Shown piece after piece: positions 49,889-58,258 of a DNA stretch of 64,000 bases. The translations under genes were made by a program, and so were the position numbers. The stretch lies in assembly GCA_000720845.1 (NCBI GenBank), contig JODU01000031.1, positions 60,299-124,298 on the forward strand, in the 5' to 3' direction. How positions within the stretch are numbered: the first letter of the stretch is position 1; each line of letters starts with the position of its first letter. This DNA is from Kitasatospora aureofaciens. GTDB taxonomy: Bacteria; Actinomycetota; Actinomycetes; Streptomycetales; Streptomycetaceae. The notes below the pieces were generated by a model. The model was not told where the DNA came from, ran no database searches, and was given only the letters and a program-made list of their open reading frames with translations.

Positions 49889-50059
49889 GTGGCGCAGCAG
49901 GACGGTCTCGAAGCCCCCGGGGACGCCCCGGAACACCTCACGACAACGGTCGAACAAGGCCCCTTCTGCCTGGCCCGCTGCACCTGCGGCTGGCGAGGGC
50001 CCGCCCGCAGGGCCAGAAGCCAGGCCCGAACCGACGCCCAGTCCCACACCGCCACGTAG
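49889..50059 (+). CDS. Small Cys-rich (zinc ribbon-like) protein
   Basis: 56 residues from GTG 49889: an acidic start (QQDGLEAPGDAPEHLTTTVE), then the cluster FCLARCTCGWRGPARRARSQA with three Cys (C-x3-C-x-C) and a final His (SHTAT), a pattern that could bind zinc. TAACGT (49876-49881) lies 7 nt before the GTG, a leaderless layout. The Cys cluster followed by a basic GPARRARSQAR helix recurs in small Streptomyces proteins as I recall; function unknown. Confidence 0.7.
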   Translation: MAQQDGLEAPGDAPEHLTTTVEQGPFCLARCTCGWRGPARRARSQARTDAQSHTAT

Positions 50060-50192
50060 CTGCGCCCACCCCGGCCGGCCTCGGCCCCGTACACCTGTGC
50101 ACCGGTACACACCCGCGCCCGTCCCGTCCCGGGAACCCGCACCTCCACACCCCCGTCTGACTCCACGACCCCCCACGGGACGCGGAGGCGAC

Positions 50193-51770
50193 ATGCACCG
50201 GCGCACATTCCTCACCACCACCACTGCCGCCGCCCTGGCGGCCACCACCACCGCCTGCACGGGCGAGGACCAGTTCTCAGGCACCGACTCCAAAGCCACC
50301 GGAGCCACCACCACAGTCGGCCACAGCGCCGCTCGCACCCCCACCTCCAGAACCCCCACCCCCGCCACCTGGACCGCCCTCGCCAAGTCCCTGGACGGCC
50401 GGCTGATCCGCCCCGGCGACGGCACCTGGAAGACGGCCCATCAGCTCTACAACACCCGCTTCGACACCCTGAAGCCCGCCGCCGTCGCCTACGCCGCCCA
50501 CCCCGACGACATCCGCACCGCCCTCTCCTACGCCCGCGCCCACCACATCCCCGTGGCGATCCGCAACGGCGGCCACTCCTACGCCGGCTGGTCCTCGGGC
50601 GACGGCCGCCTGATCATCGACGTCTCGGAGCTGAACCGCGTCCGGGCCTCCTCCGGCGAGGCGGTCGTCGGCGCCGGGGCCAAGCTGATCGACGTCTACC
50701 GCGCCCTGGCCAGGAAGGGCGTGACCGTCCCGGCCGGTTCCTGCCCCACCGTCGGCATCTCCGGCCTCACCCTCGGCGGCGGCCACGGCGTCGTCTCCCG
50801 CGCCTACGGGCTGACCTGCGACAGCCTCACCCGGGCCACCCTGATCACGGCGGACGGCAAGGAGATCACCGCCGACGCGGCAGGCGAGCACAAGGACCTC
50901 TTCTGGGCCCTGCGCGGCGCGGGCAACGGCAACTTCGGCATCGTCACGGAGTTCCGCTTCCGCACCCACCCGGCACCCCGGGCGGTGTCGGCGTACCTGA
51001 CCTGGCCCTGGCGAAAGGCGGCCGCGGTCCTCCGTGCCTGGCAGGAGTGGGGCCCGGACCAGCCCGACGAGATCTGGTCCTCCCTCCACCTCGCCACCGC
51101 CCCCGGCCGCACCCCCACCGTCTCGGTCGCCGCCTTCTCCCTCGGCACCTACAGCGGGCTCCAGAACGCCGTGGACCGTCTCGCCGACCGCGTCGGCTCG
51201 CCCGCGAGCCACGTCTCCCTCAAGCGCCGTACGTACGAGGAGTCGATGGAGATGTACGCGGGCTGCTCATCGTTTCCGACCGACGCCCGCTGCCACCTCC
51301 CGGGCTCCGCGCCCGGCCGCTCGCCGGAGGGCTCACTCGGCCGCGAGACCTACGCGGCCCGCTCGGACTTCTTCGACCGCCCCATCCCTCAGGCCGGGAT
51401 CAAGGCCCTGCTCTCCCACCTGACCCCGGTGCGCGGCGGCGCCGGCAGCATCGCCTTCACGGCGCTCGGCGGGGCGGTGAACCGCGTCTCCCCGACGGCC
51501 ACCGCGTTCGTGCACCGGCGCTCCCGGACGCTGGCCCAGTACATCGTCTCGTGGCGGCCGGGCACGAGCGGTACGGCAGCCCAGTCCTGGCTGAAAACCA
51601 CTCACGGCGCGATGCGCCCGTACGCCTCGGGCGCCGCCTACCAGAACTACACGGACCCGACCCTGAAGGACTGGCGGAAGGCCTACTACCAAGACGCGGC
51701 CCCGCGCCTGGCGCGTCTCAAGCACCAGTACGACCCGGACCGCGTCTTCACCTTCCCGCAGGCACTGTGA
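50193..51770 (+). CDS. Exported FAD-linked oxidase with bicovalent flavin (berberine bridge type)
   Basis: 525 residues. N-terminal twin-arginine-like start (HRRTFLTTTTAAALAATTTAC) with a possible lipobox Cys, so Tat export and lipidation are likely. FAD-binding PCMH domain with both flavin attachment residues: His in RNGGHSYAGW and Cys in PAGSCPTVGISGLTLGGGHG, giving 6-S-cysteinyl, 8-alpha-histidyl FAD. The C-terminal berberine-bridge segment YQNYTDPTLKDWRKAYY is present. Such enzymes oxidise sugars or secondary metabolites with O2. Start ATG 50193 with GGAGG upstream. It converges on the PAP2 gene (3 nt apart). Confidence 0.9.
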   Translation: MHRRTFLTTTTAAALAATTTACTGEDQFSGTDSKATGATTTVGHSAARTPTSRTPTPATWTALAKSLDGRLIRPGDGTWKTAHQLYNTRFDTLKPAAVAYAAHPDDIRTALSYARAHHIPVAIRNGGHSYAGWSSGDGRLIIDVSELNRVRASSGEAVVGAGAKLIDVYRALARKGVTVPAGSCPTVGISGLTLGGGHGVVSRAYGLTCDSLTRATLITADGKEITADAAGEHKDLFWALRGAGNGNFGIVTEFRFRTHPAPRAVSAYLTWPWRKAAAVLRAWQEWGPDQPDEIWSSLHLATAPGRTPTVSVAAFSLGTYSGLQNAVDRLADRVGSPASHVSLKRRTYEESMEMYAGCSSFPTDARCHLPGSAPGRSPEGSLGRETYAARSDFFDRPIPQAGIKALLSHLTPVRGGAGSIAFTALGGAVNRVSPTATAFVHRRSRTLAQYIVSWRPGTSGTAAQSWLKTTHGAMRPYASGAAYQNYTDPTLKDWRKAYYQDAAPRLARLKHQYDPDRVFTFPQAL

Positions 51771-51773
51771 GCG

Positions 51774-52490
51774 TCAGGCGGCGAGATCACGCTCGCCCGA
51801 CGCCTCGGAGGCACTCTCCTTGCGCGCGCCCGGAATCACGGCGCCGCGCCCGGCGGCACCCGACCGCCCTCGCGCGCTGATCAGCCAGCCCACCCGGGGC
51901 GAGCGCTCGACGGCCCGGGTCAGCGGCGTCAGCAGGGCCATGGCGACCGGCGACAGCAGCAGCGCGACGGCCGTACCGAGGGCGAAGCCGCCGACGACGT
52001 CCGTCGGGTAGTGCACGCCCATGTAGACCCGGGCGAAGCCGCCGAACAGGGCCAGCACAATCGCGGCGATCCCGAACTTCCGGTTGGCGACGAACAGTCC
52101 GACCGCCAGGGCCATGCAGAGCGTGGCGTGGTCGCTCACGAAGGAGAAGTCGTTCTTCCCCTCCACGAGCACTTCGAGCCCGTCATGGGACTTGAAGGGC
52201 CGGGGCCGCTCCACGAATCCCCGTATCGGCACGTTGACCAGCACCGCGACCCCGGCCGCGAGCGGCGCCCACACCAGAGCGGCCACGTTCGAGGCCGCGT
52301 CCTCGCCGCCCCGGCGCCGCACACCCCACCAGCACCACAGCACCAGCAGCACGATCGCGAACAGCAGTCCGTACTCACCGACGAACTCCATGACCCGGTC
52401 GAACCAGTGCGGCGCGTCCTTGGCCAGGCCGTTGATGTCGTAGAGCAGCTCGACGTCGGGGTTCGACCCGGATTCGGCGAGTCCAGCCAT
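51774..52490 (-). CDS. PAP2-family membrane phosphatase
   Basis: 238 residues, about six membrane helices. The three PAP2 motifs are present in order: FVERPRPF, FVSDHAT and RVYMGVHYPTDVVGG. It dephosphorylates a lipid phosphate such as phosphatidic acid or undecaprenyl diphosphate at the outer face of the membrane. A charged C-terminal tail of ~35 residues is cytoplasmic. Start ATG 52490. The 206 bp to the next gene hold its promoter region only. Confidence 0.9.
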   Translation of the reverse strand: MAGLAESGSNPDVELLYDINGLAKDAPHWFDRVMEFVGEYGLLFAIVLLVLWCWWGVRRRGGEDAASNVAALVWAPLAAGVAVLVNVPIRGFVERPRPFKSHDGLEVLVEGKNDFSFVSDHATLCMALAVGLFVANRKFGIAAIVLALFGGFARVYMGVHYPTDVVGGFALGTAVALLLSPVAMALLTPLTRAVERSPRVGWLISARGRSGAAGRGAVIPGARKESASEASGERDLAA

Positions 52491-52696
52491 GGTGCTGCGG
52501 CCCCTTCGTCATGTCCTCCGGCGCACCGAGCGCACGCCTCTTCTGCCACCCCCGTGGTCAGCTGTACGTCAACAGGAACGCACGTCCCCCGTTGATACGT
52601 TCCACACTCCACTGAATGATCACGCAGACGTTATCGAAGAGAGACACGTCGCCGCAGCTCAGGGCAGGGTTTCACGCTGGGTTCACACCCTCCCAT

Positions 52697-53701
52697 TCAC
52701 ACCGTGGTGGGCAGCGCTTTCGCGCCATCCTCGGTGACCCGGGTGGCCCCGAAATAGTCGGGGGTGTCGATCGGGTCGAACCGGATCACGGCTCCCGTCC
52801 GCGGCGCGTCGATCATGTACCCGCCGCCCACGTAGATGCCCACGTGCCGAATCGCCCGCGAGTTGGTGAGGTCGTCCGAGAAGAACACCAGGTCCCCCGG
52901 CAGCAGTTCGTCCCGCGCGGGATGCGCCCCCGCGTTGTACTGGTCGTTGGCGACCCGCGGCAGCGTGATCCCCACGCTCTCGTACGCCGCCTTGGTCAGC
53001 CCCGAACAGTCGAACCGCCCGCCCTGATCGGCCGTCCCGTTCCCACCCCACAGATACGGCGTCCCGAGCTTCTTCTGCGCGTAGGCGATGGCCCCGGCGG
53101 CCTGCTCCGACGGATCGACACGGGTGGTGGGCGCGGCGAAGCTCTTCTCCAGGGTCGTGATCACCTTGACGTAGTTCTGCGTCTCCTTGTACGGCGGCAC
53201 GCCCTGGTACTTGATCACCGCATAGGCCCCCGCGTTGTAGGAGGCCAGCATGTTCTCGGTCGGATCGCCGGGCACGTCCTTCACGTACGAGGCGAGGGAG
53301 CAGTCGTACGACGCCGCCGACGGAATCGCGTCCGCCGGGTCCCACACGTCCCGGTCCCCGTCCCCGTCCCCGTCGATGCCGTGGGTGGCCCACGTCCCGG
53401 GGATGAACTGCGCTATCCCCTGCGCCGCCGCCGCGCTCCGTGCCTGCGGATTGAACCCGCTCTCCTGGTACAACTGGGCGGCGAGCAGCGCGGGGTTGAT
53501 GGCGGGGCAGAGATTGCCCCACTTCTGCACGATCGGCTGGTACGCCGCGGGCACGCTCCCCTTGGCGAGCTTCTTGGCACCGCCGCCCCCCGCACCGCCG
53601 GCCAGGTTCCCCGCGACGAGGTAGACCCCCACGACGAGCAGCATCACGAAGCCCATCCCCAGGGCAACCGCCACACCGGCACCGACCCACATCTTGCGCA
53701 T
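52697..53701 (-). CDS. Two-domain cell-wall hydrolase: lytic transglycosylase-like + NlpC/P60
   Basis: 334 residues from ATG 53701 (GGGGGA 10 nt upstream; ATG 53719 is an alternative). Membrane anchor (about 4-33), then a lysozyme-like SLT domain with catalytic Glu80 (LYQESGFNP), AQGIAQFIPGTW, a Ca-loop-like GDGDGDRD (111-118) and MLASYNAGAYAV; then NlpC/P60 with Cys232 (FDCSGLT) and His286 (RHVGIYVGGG). This two-domain order equals CwlT of ICEBs1/Tn916, the wall hydrolase of Gram-positive conjugation machines. It is divergent from the secretion-like operon starting at 54082. Confidence 0.92.
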   Translation of the reverse strand: MRKMWVGAGVAVALGMGFVMLLVVGVYLVAGNLAGGAGGGGAKKLAKGSVPAAYQPIVQKWGNLCPAINPALLAAQLYQESGFNPQARSAAAAQGIAQFIPGTWATHGIDGDGDGDRDVWDPADAIPSAASYDCSLASYVKDVPGDPTENMLASYNAGAYAVIKYQGVPPYKETQNYVKVITTLEKSFAAPTTRVDPSEQAAGAIAYAQKKLGTPYLWGGNGTADQGGRFDCSGLTKAAYESVGITLPRVANDQYNAGAHPARDELLPGDLVFFSDDLTNSRAIRHVGIYVGGGYMIDAPRTGAVIRFDPIDTPDYFGATRVTEDGAKALPTTV

Positions 53702-53849
53702 GGTCCAACCATCCCCCATGGGCGCACCGTTCAGTGACGTTTCCCGGCCATGTCGCAGCGCACCTGACTGTGCCTCAGCCCGACACGGCCGCGAACACCC
53801 GAGAGGGGTCCAACGACGCAACCACTCGACAGGTTGCGCCCCCGCGTCA

Positions 53850-53878
53850 TTGCCCGGTGTAACCTCACGTGATACACA
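53850..53878 (+). promoter_or_regulatory. Candidate promoter of the secretion-like operon
   Basis: TTGCCC (53850-53855), 17-bp spacer, TACACA (53873-53878): a near-ideal vegetative promoter spacing in the 380-bp divergent region, about 200 bp before the first gene. The palindrome TTCGTACGAA (53954-53963) lies downstream of it. Confidence 0.4.
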
Positions 53879-54003
53879 GAGTGACCATACGACTCTTTTG
53901 CACACCGGTCCGCACCACCCGGCCAGGGCCCGGCGCGGACCGGTGGCAAGCTATTCGTACGAAACCCGCCAATCAATGACGCCAAGTCGACATGCGACGG
54001 TGC

Positions 54004-54020
54004 CATTGTCGGCGACAATG
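54004..54020. promoter_or_regulatory. 17-bp palindrome upstream of the secretion-like operon
   Basis: CATTGTCG-G-CGACAATG, perfect, 61 bp before the ATG at 54082. Length and symmetry suggest a dimeric regulator site controlling the operon at 54082-61219. Confidence 0.55.
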
Positions 54021-54081
54021 AGGCCTGACCTCTGCATGTCCGCAGAGGGTGCGGAACTACCCAACAGGGGCGGTGACTTAC

Positions 54082-54390
54082 ATGCTCTTTGCGGCCGACG
54101 AGGGAGACATCAACACCATCATCGGGGGGATCGCTCCGGACTGGGGCCCCTTCGGCAGCCTGGGCAACGAGGCCAAGGTGATGATCGAGGTGGTGATGGC
54201 CGTCGCCATCCTGCTCTGCCTCGGCATCGCCATCTGGGGCGCCGCCAAGCAGCGCATCGGTGCCACCGCGCTCCGGGACACCTTCAGCGCGGAGCAGGGC
54301 AAGGGCCTGATCATCGCGGGGCTGACGGGCGTGTTCATCATCGGCTCGCTCGGCACGCTCTTCACCATCGTGTACGGGATGGCCGTGTAG
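54082..54390 (+). CDS. Two-TM pilin/VirB2-like membrane protein
   Basis: 102 residues from ATG 54082 (AGGGG upstream; GTG 54073 alternative). After a short acidic start (FAADEGDINTIIGG) come two hydrophobic helices (about 35-54, EVVMAVAILLCLGIAIWGAA; 78-100, GLIIAGLTGVFIIGSLGTLF) separated by a basic loop. Size and two-helix hairpin resemble VirB2/TrbC-type pilins or the small ConC/ConD-like proteins of Gram-positive conjugation systems; the resemblance is structural only. First gene of the operon. Confidence 0.7.
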   Translation: MLFAADEGDINTIIGGIAPDWGPFGSLGNEAKVMIEVVMAVAILLCLGIAIWGAAKQRIGATALRDTFSAEQGKGLIIAGLTGVFIIGSLGTLFTIVYGMAV

Positions 54391-54556
54391 CCCGGCACAG
54401 CGACCGTCCTCCCCCTCCATCCCACCCGCCCGTCGTGCCAACCGGCTGAGGTTGCGTTTCCCTGATGTCGAGTCATAACACCGCGCCCGAGCGGGAACCA
54501 GCACGGCTACCGTCGTACGTACACGGCCGACCCGACGTCGAGGGGGCGTACGCGGC

Positions 54557-55357
54557 ATGAGTCTCGGAGACGATCACCACTCGTCCGGCGATTACGGCGG
54601 CGCCGGTCAGACGCGGCTCCGGCTGCCGGAGGAGGAAGGCGGCCCCCGGCGCGGCGGCCGCTCCTCCTCGCGGAGCCTGGTCACCGTGGTCGGCGTCGTC
54701 GTCCTCCTCATCGCGGCGATCGCCTTCGCGAACCGTGGAGGAGACGATTTCGCATCCGCGGAGGGCGGCGACGGGGACAAGCCGAAGACGTCGTCGACGG
54801 CACCTTCGGGGACGCGCCCGGTACGGTCGGGCTTCGCCCATGACGAGCAGGGGGCACAGAGCGCGGCGGCGAACTACGCGGTGGCGCTCGTCTCGGCCGA
54901 CATCCTCAAGCCGGCCCGACGAGCCGAGATCGTGCAGCAAGTCTTCGTGACTGACAAACAGGCCGCTCTCGCCGACAAGTTCGACAAGGTCTACAGCGAA
55001 AAGTTCCTCAGCACCATCGGCCTGGACAAGAACGGCAATGCCACAGGTGGCAACACCTACGTCTCGCGCACCATGCCGATCGGGACCAAGGCCACGCGGT
55101 ACTCCGACACGAGCACGACCGTGGACGTCTGGTGCACGGGTGTGTTCGGCACAGCGGGTGAGAAGACCACCACCCCCGTCAGCAGCGACTGGTTCACCAT
55201 GACCCTGCAGCTGCGCTGGGTGGACAGCGACTGGAAGGTCGAGTCCTTCTCACAGAAGGACGGCCCGGCGCCAGTGCCGGGCGACAACAAGGCCTCCAGC
55301 GCCGACGAGATGTCCAAGGCCGTCCAGGAGTACGGAGGGTTCACGTATGCCCGCTGA
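54557..55357 (+). CDS. VirB8/TcpC-like conjugation-type protein
   Basis: 266 residues. Cytoplasmic acidic tail (1-35), one membrane helix (about 40-57, SLVTVVGVVVLLIAAIAFAN), then an extracytoplasmic domain (about 90-245) with NTF2-like strand pattern: STTVDVWCTGVFG, WFTMTLQLRWVDSDWKVESF. This topology is that of TcpC/ConB, the VirB8-like scaffold of Gram-positive type IV secretion. Start ATG 54557. A TTGCGT...CATAAC pair (54452-54479) may be a secondary promoter. Its end overlaps the next gene by 11 nt. Confidence 0.75.
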   Translation: MSLGDDHHSSGDYGGAGQTRLRLPEEEGGPRRGGRSSSRSLVTVVGVVVLLIAAIAFANRGGDDFASAEGGDGDKPKTSSTAPSGTRPVRSGFAHDEQGAQSAAANYAVALVSADILKPARRAEIVQQVFVTDKQAALADKFDKVYSEKFLSTIGLDKNGNATGGNTYVSRTMPIGTKATRYSDTSTTVDVWCTGVFGTAGEKTTTPVSSDWFTMTLQLRWVDSDWKVESFSQKDGPAPVPGDNKASSADEMSKAVQEYGGFTYAR

Positions 55358-56690
55358 CCAGCGCCGCGTACTCAAGGCCGCCGCTGCCTTGACCGCCGTA
55401 CAGACCATGCTCGTGTTGCTCGCCACGCGCGCCGCCGCCGCACCCACACCGTCGCCGACCCCGGCGGACGACAACTGCGATCTCATCGTCGGCCCCGCCA
55501 AGGACTACTGCGAACGAGGCGAAGGCGGTGGCTCCGGGGGTGGTGGGGGAAGCACCCCCGACACCCTCCCCAGCACCCTCGACCCCCTCTCCTCCCTCGC
55601 CAAGGGCTGTGCCGACGCCGCCGCCTGGACCGTCGACACGCTGAGCGACGCTGTGAAGAACACCGCCGACGTGGACTTCACGAACGACACGTTCCTCAAG
55701 CAGTACGCCGTCGTCTTCGCCGCGTCCGCCTTCCTGACCCTGGTCCTCTGGCTGCTCGCGGTGGCCAAGCGTGCCGTCCGCGGCGTCCCGCTCACCACCG
55801 CGCTCTCCGAGGCGGTCGGGTTCCTCTGGCTCACCGTCCTGGCGTCGGCCTTCACGCCGTTGATCCTGTACACGGTCGTGTCGGCCACCGACGCCGTGAC
55901 CGATGTCCTGGCCAAGGGCACCGGCGACCAGACGGACACGTTCTTCGGCACGTTCTCCCAGGCGTTGAAACAGGGCAACGACATCGGCGGCGGCCCGATC
56001 ATGCTGATCCTGGTGTCGTTCGTGTCGATCGTCGCCGCGGGCGTCCTCTACCTGGAGCTGTACCTGCGCGCCGTCCTGCTCTACGTCGGCGCCCTGCTCG
56101 GCGTCGTCGTCTACGCGGGCCTGGTGGACAAGAACCTGTGGGGCCACGTCCGCCGCTGGGCCGGCATCATGATCGCGGTGATCATGGTCAAGCCCGTGAT
56201 CGTGATCGTGCTGGGCCTCGCGGGCGCGCTGACCACGGAGGACGGGCCCGACTCCGTGGCCGCGATCGTGTCCGGCCTCGCCATCATCCTGCTCGCGATC
56301 TTCGCCTCGGCGATGATCTACCGCTTCGTCCCCGGCTTCGGCGACGAGATCGCCAACGGCCGCAACAACCGCATCATGCAGGGCGCCGAGGGCAAGGCCG
56401 CCGCCGTGATCAGCTCCCCGGCGAACCTGGTCGCCCAGGGCATCAGGACCCACAGCACCCGCCACAACGGCGACAGCGGCGGCGGACAGTCCTCGTCCGC
56501 CGCGGCCCGCCCCTCGAACCCCGCCTCCGGCGGAGTCGCCGCGCACAGCTCGCGCCCCTCGAACGGCGGCGGCGGAAATGTCCCCTCCGCCGCACCCGCA
56601 CCGCGCTCGGGCAGCCCGGTGAACACGCCCCACGCAAGCAACACCCGCAACACTCGTAACAGCCAGAGCACAGGAGGTGACGGGCGTTGA
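55347..56690 (+). CDS. VirB6/TrbL-like polytopic membrane protein
   Basis: 447 residues. Signal-like start (AALTAVQTMLVLLATRAAAA), a Gly/Ser linker, an extracytoplasmic segment with Cys pairs (DNCDL, DYCER), then six or so membrane helices (about 115-345) and a 100-residue cytoplasmic tail rich in Ser, Asn and Gly. This is the layout of VirB6/TrbL/ConG channel proteins. Start ATG 55347 overlaps the upstream gene, and its stop overlaps the next start (TTGA), so the operon is tightly coupled. Confidence 0.8.
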   Translation: MPADQRRVLKAAAALTAVQTMLVLLATRAAAAPTPSPTPADDNCDLIVGPAKDYCERGEGGGSGGGGGSTPDTLPSTLDPLSSLAKGCADAAAWTVDTLSDAVKNTADVDFTNDTFLKQYAVVFAASAFLTLVLWLLAVAKRAVRGVPLTTALSEAVGFLWLTVLASAFTPLILYTVVSATDAVTDVLAKGTGDQTDTFFGTFSQALKQGNDIGGGPIMLILVSFVSIVAAGVLYLELYLRAVLLYVGALLGVVVYAGLVDKNLWGHVRRWAGIMIAVIMVKPVIVIVLGLAGALTTEDGPDSVAAIVSGLAIILLAIFASAMIYRFVPGFGDEIANGRNNRIMQGAEGKAAAVISSPANLVAQGIRTHSTRHNGDSGGGQSSSAAARPSNPASGGVAAHSSRPSNGGGGNVPSAAPAPRSGSPVNTPHASNTRNTRNSQSTGGDGR

Positions 56691-58246
56691 CGACCGAGTC
56701 CCACGTGTCCCATACGGTCACGCCCCGCCGTACGTATCTGATCGGCCGCGCCCGGCCGAACGCGATCGTCGGCCGCAACCGCGAGACCGGAGAGATCGCG
56801 CTGATCGTCGCGGGCGCGTTCCTCGGCATGATGTGCGGGCTCCTCGTCCCCGTCCTGTCCCTGCGCATCGTGCTGCTCGTCGGCTTCCCGATGCTCGCGC
56901 TGGCGGCGGTCTACGTGCCGTACAACCACCGGACCTTCTACCGCTGGTTCGAGATCAACCGCAGCTACAAGCGCACGCTCCGCAGGGGCACCACCTACCG
57001 TTCCGGCGCCATCGAGGCCGGTACCAGGCTCGACGGCCGGGAGATCGAGGTCGGCCCGCCGCCCGGCATCGGCCGCATCTCCTGGCTGGCGGCGCCCTTC
57101 GGGCCCGACGAGATCGCCGTACTGCTGCATGCCGACCGCAAGACGGTGACGGCCGCCATCGAGATCGAGGGGCCCGGCGTCGGCCTGCGCGACTCCGAGG
57201 ACCAGGAAGCCCTCGTCGACCGCTTCGGCACCCTGCTCAAGCACGTGGCCAACGGCGACGGCTTCGTCACCCGCATCCAGATGCTCGCCCGCACCCTCCC
57301 TGCCGACCCGGACGCGCACGCCAAGGACGTCGCCCAGCGCGGCGACGACAGGTCACCGGCGTGGCTGCGGCAGTCGTACGACCAGTTGCAGTCGATGGTG
57401 TCCACCAGCAGCGAGCAGCACCGCGCCTATCTGATCGCCTGCATGCACTACAACCGCGAGCTGGCCGCCGAGGCGCACACCATGGCCCGCGCCGCCCGCC
57501 CCCACAGCGGACGCAAGCTGGACCGGGACGCCGGTCTCGCGGTCGTGATGGCGCGCGAGCTGACCGACATCTGCTCGCGCCTCCAGGAAGCCGACATCCG
57601 CGTACGCCAGCCGCTGGGCCAGGGCCGCCTCGCCTCCCTGATCCACGCCATGTACGACCCGGACCACCCGATCGACCACATCCAGGCGATGACCAAGCGC
57701 AACGCCTGGCCGGCCGAGCTGGACGCCATGGAGCCCACCTACCTCCAGGCCAAGACCCGCGAGTCCGCCACCCGCGCCCCCTGGTGCCACGCCACCGCGT
57801 GGATCAAGGAGTGGCCGATGACCCCGGTGGGCGTCAACTTCCTGGCACCCCTCCTCGTCCACACCCCGGACGTGATCCGCACGGTCGCCGTCACCATGGA
57901 CCTCGAACCCACCGAGGTCGCCATCGAGCGCATGCTGACCGAGAAGACGAACGACGACGCCGAGGCGTCCCGCGCCGCCAAGATGAACCGCACCGTGGAC
58001 CCCCGCGACATCGCCGCCCACGGCCGCCTCGACCAGCGCGGCGAGGACCTCGCCAGCGGCGCGGCCGGCGTCAACCTGGTCGGCTACATCACCGTCTCCT
58101 CCCGCAACCCCGAGGCGCTGGCCCGCGACAAGCGGACGATAAGGGCCTCGGCCGGAAAGTCGTACCTGAAACTGGAGTGGTGCGACCGTGAGCACCATCG
58201 CGCCTTCGTGAACACTCTTCCGTTCGCCACCGGCATCCGAAGGTAG
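56687..58246 (+). CDS. SCO6880-family protein (VirB3 + VirB4 N-domain-like)
   Basis: 519 residues. The start is an unusual TTG (56687), supported by GGAGGTGA 7 nt upstream and overlap with the previous stop. Two membrane helices (about 40-75) precede a large cytoplasmic domain with GRISWLAAPFGPDEIAVLLHADRKTVTAAIEIEG, SYDQLQSMV, and ITVSSRNPEALARDKRTIRASAGKSYLKLEW. The pattern fits the family named after SCO6880, which pairs with a separate VirB4-type ATPase; helices plus non-ATPase domain look like VirB3 fused to the N-terminal half of VirB4. No P-loop is present. Confidence 0.85.
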   Translation: MTTESHVSHTVTPRRTYLIGRARPNAIVGRNRETGEIALIVAGAFLGMMCGLLVPVLSLRIVLLVGFPMLALAAVYVPYNHRTFYRWFEINRSYKRTLRRGTTYRSGAIEAGTRLDGREIEVGPPPGIGRISWLAAPFGPDEIAVLLHADRKTVTAAIEIEGPGVGLRDSEDQEALVDRFGTLLKHVANGDGFVTRIQMLARTLPADPDAHAKDVAQRGDDRSPAWLRQSYDQLQSMVSTSSEQHRAYLIACMHYNRELAAEAHTMARAARPHSGRKLDRDAGLAVVMARELTDICSRLQEADIRVRQPLGQGRLASLIHAMYDPDHPIDHIQAMTKRNAWPAELDAMEPTYLQAKTRESATRAPWCHATAWIKEWPMTPVGVNFLAPLLVHTPDVIRTVAVTMDLEPTEVAIERMLTEKTNDDAEASRAAKMNRTVDPRDIAAHGRLDQRGEDLASGAAGVNLVGYITVSSRNPEALARDKRTIRASAGKSYLKLEWCDREHHRAFVNTLPFATGIRR

Positions 58247-58258
58247 GGGCTGAGCCTG

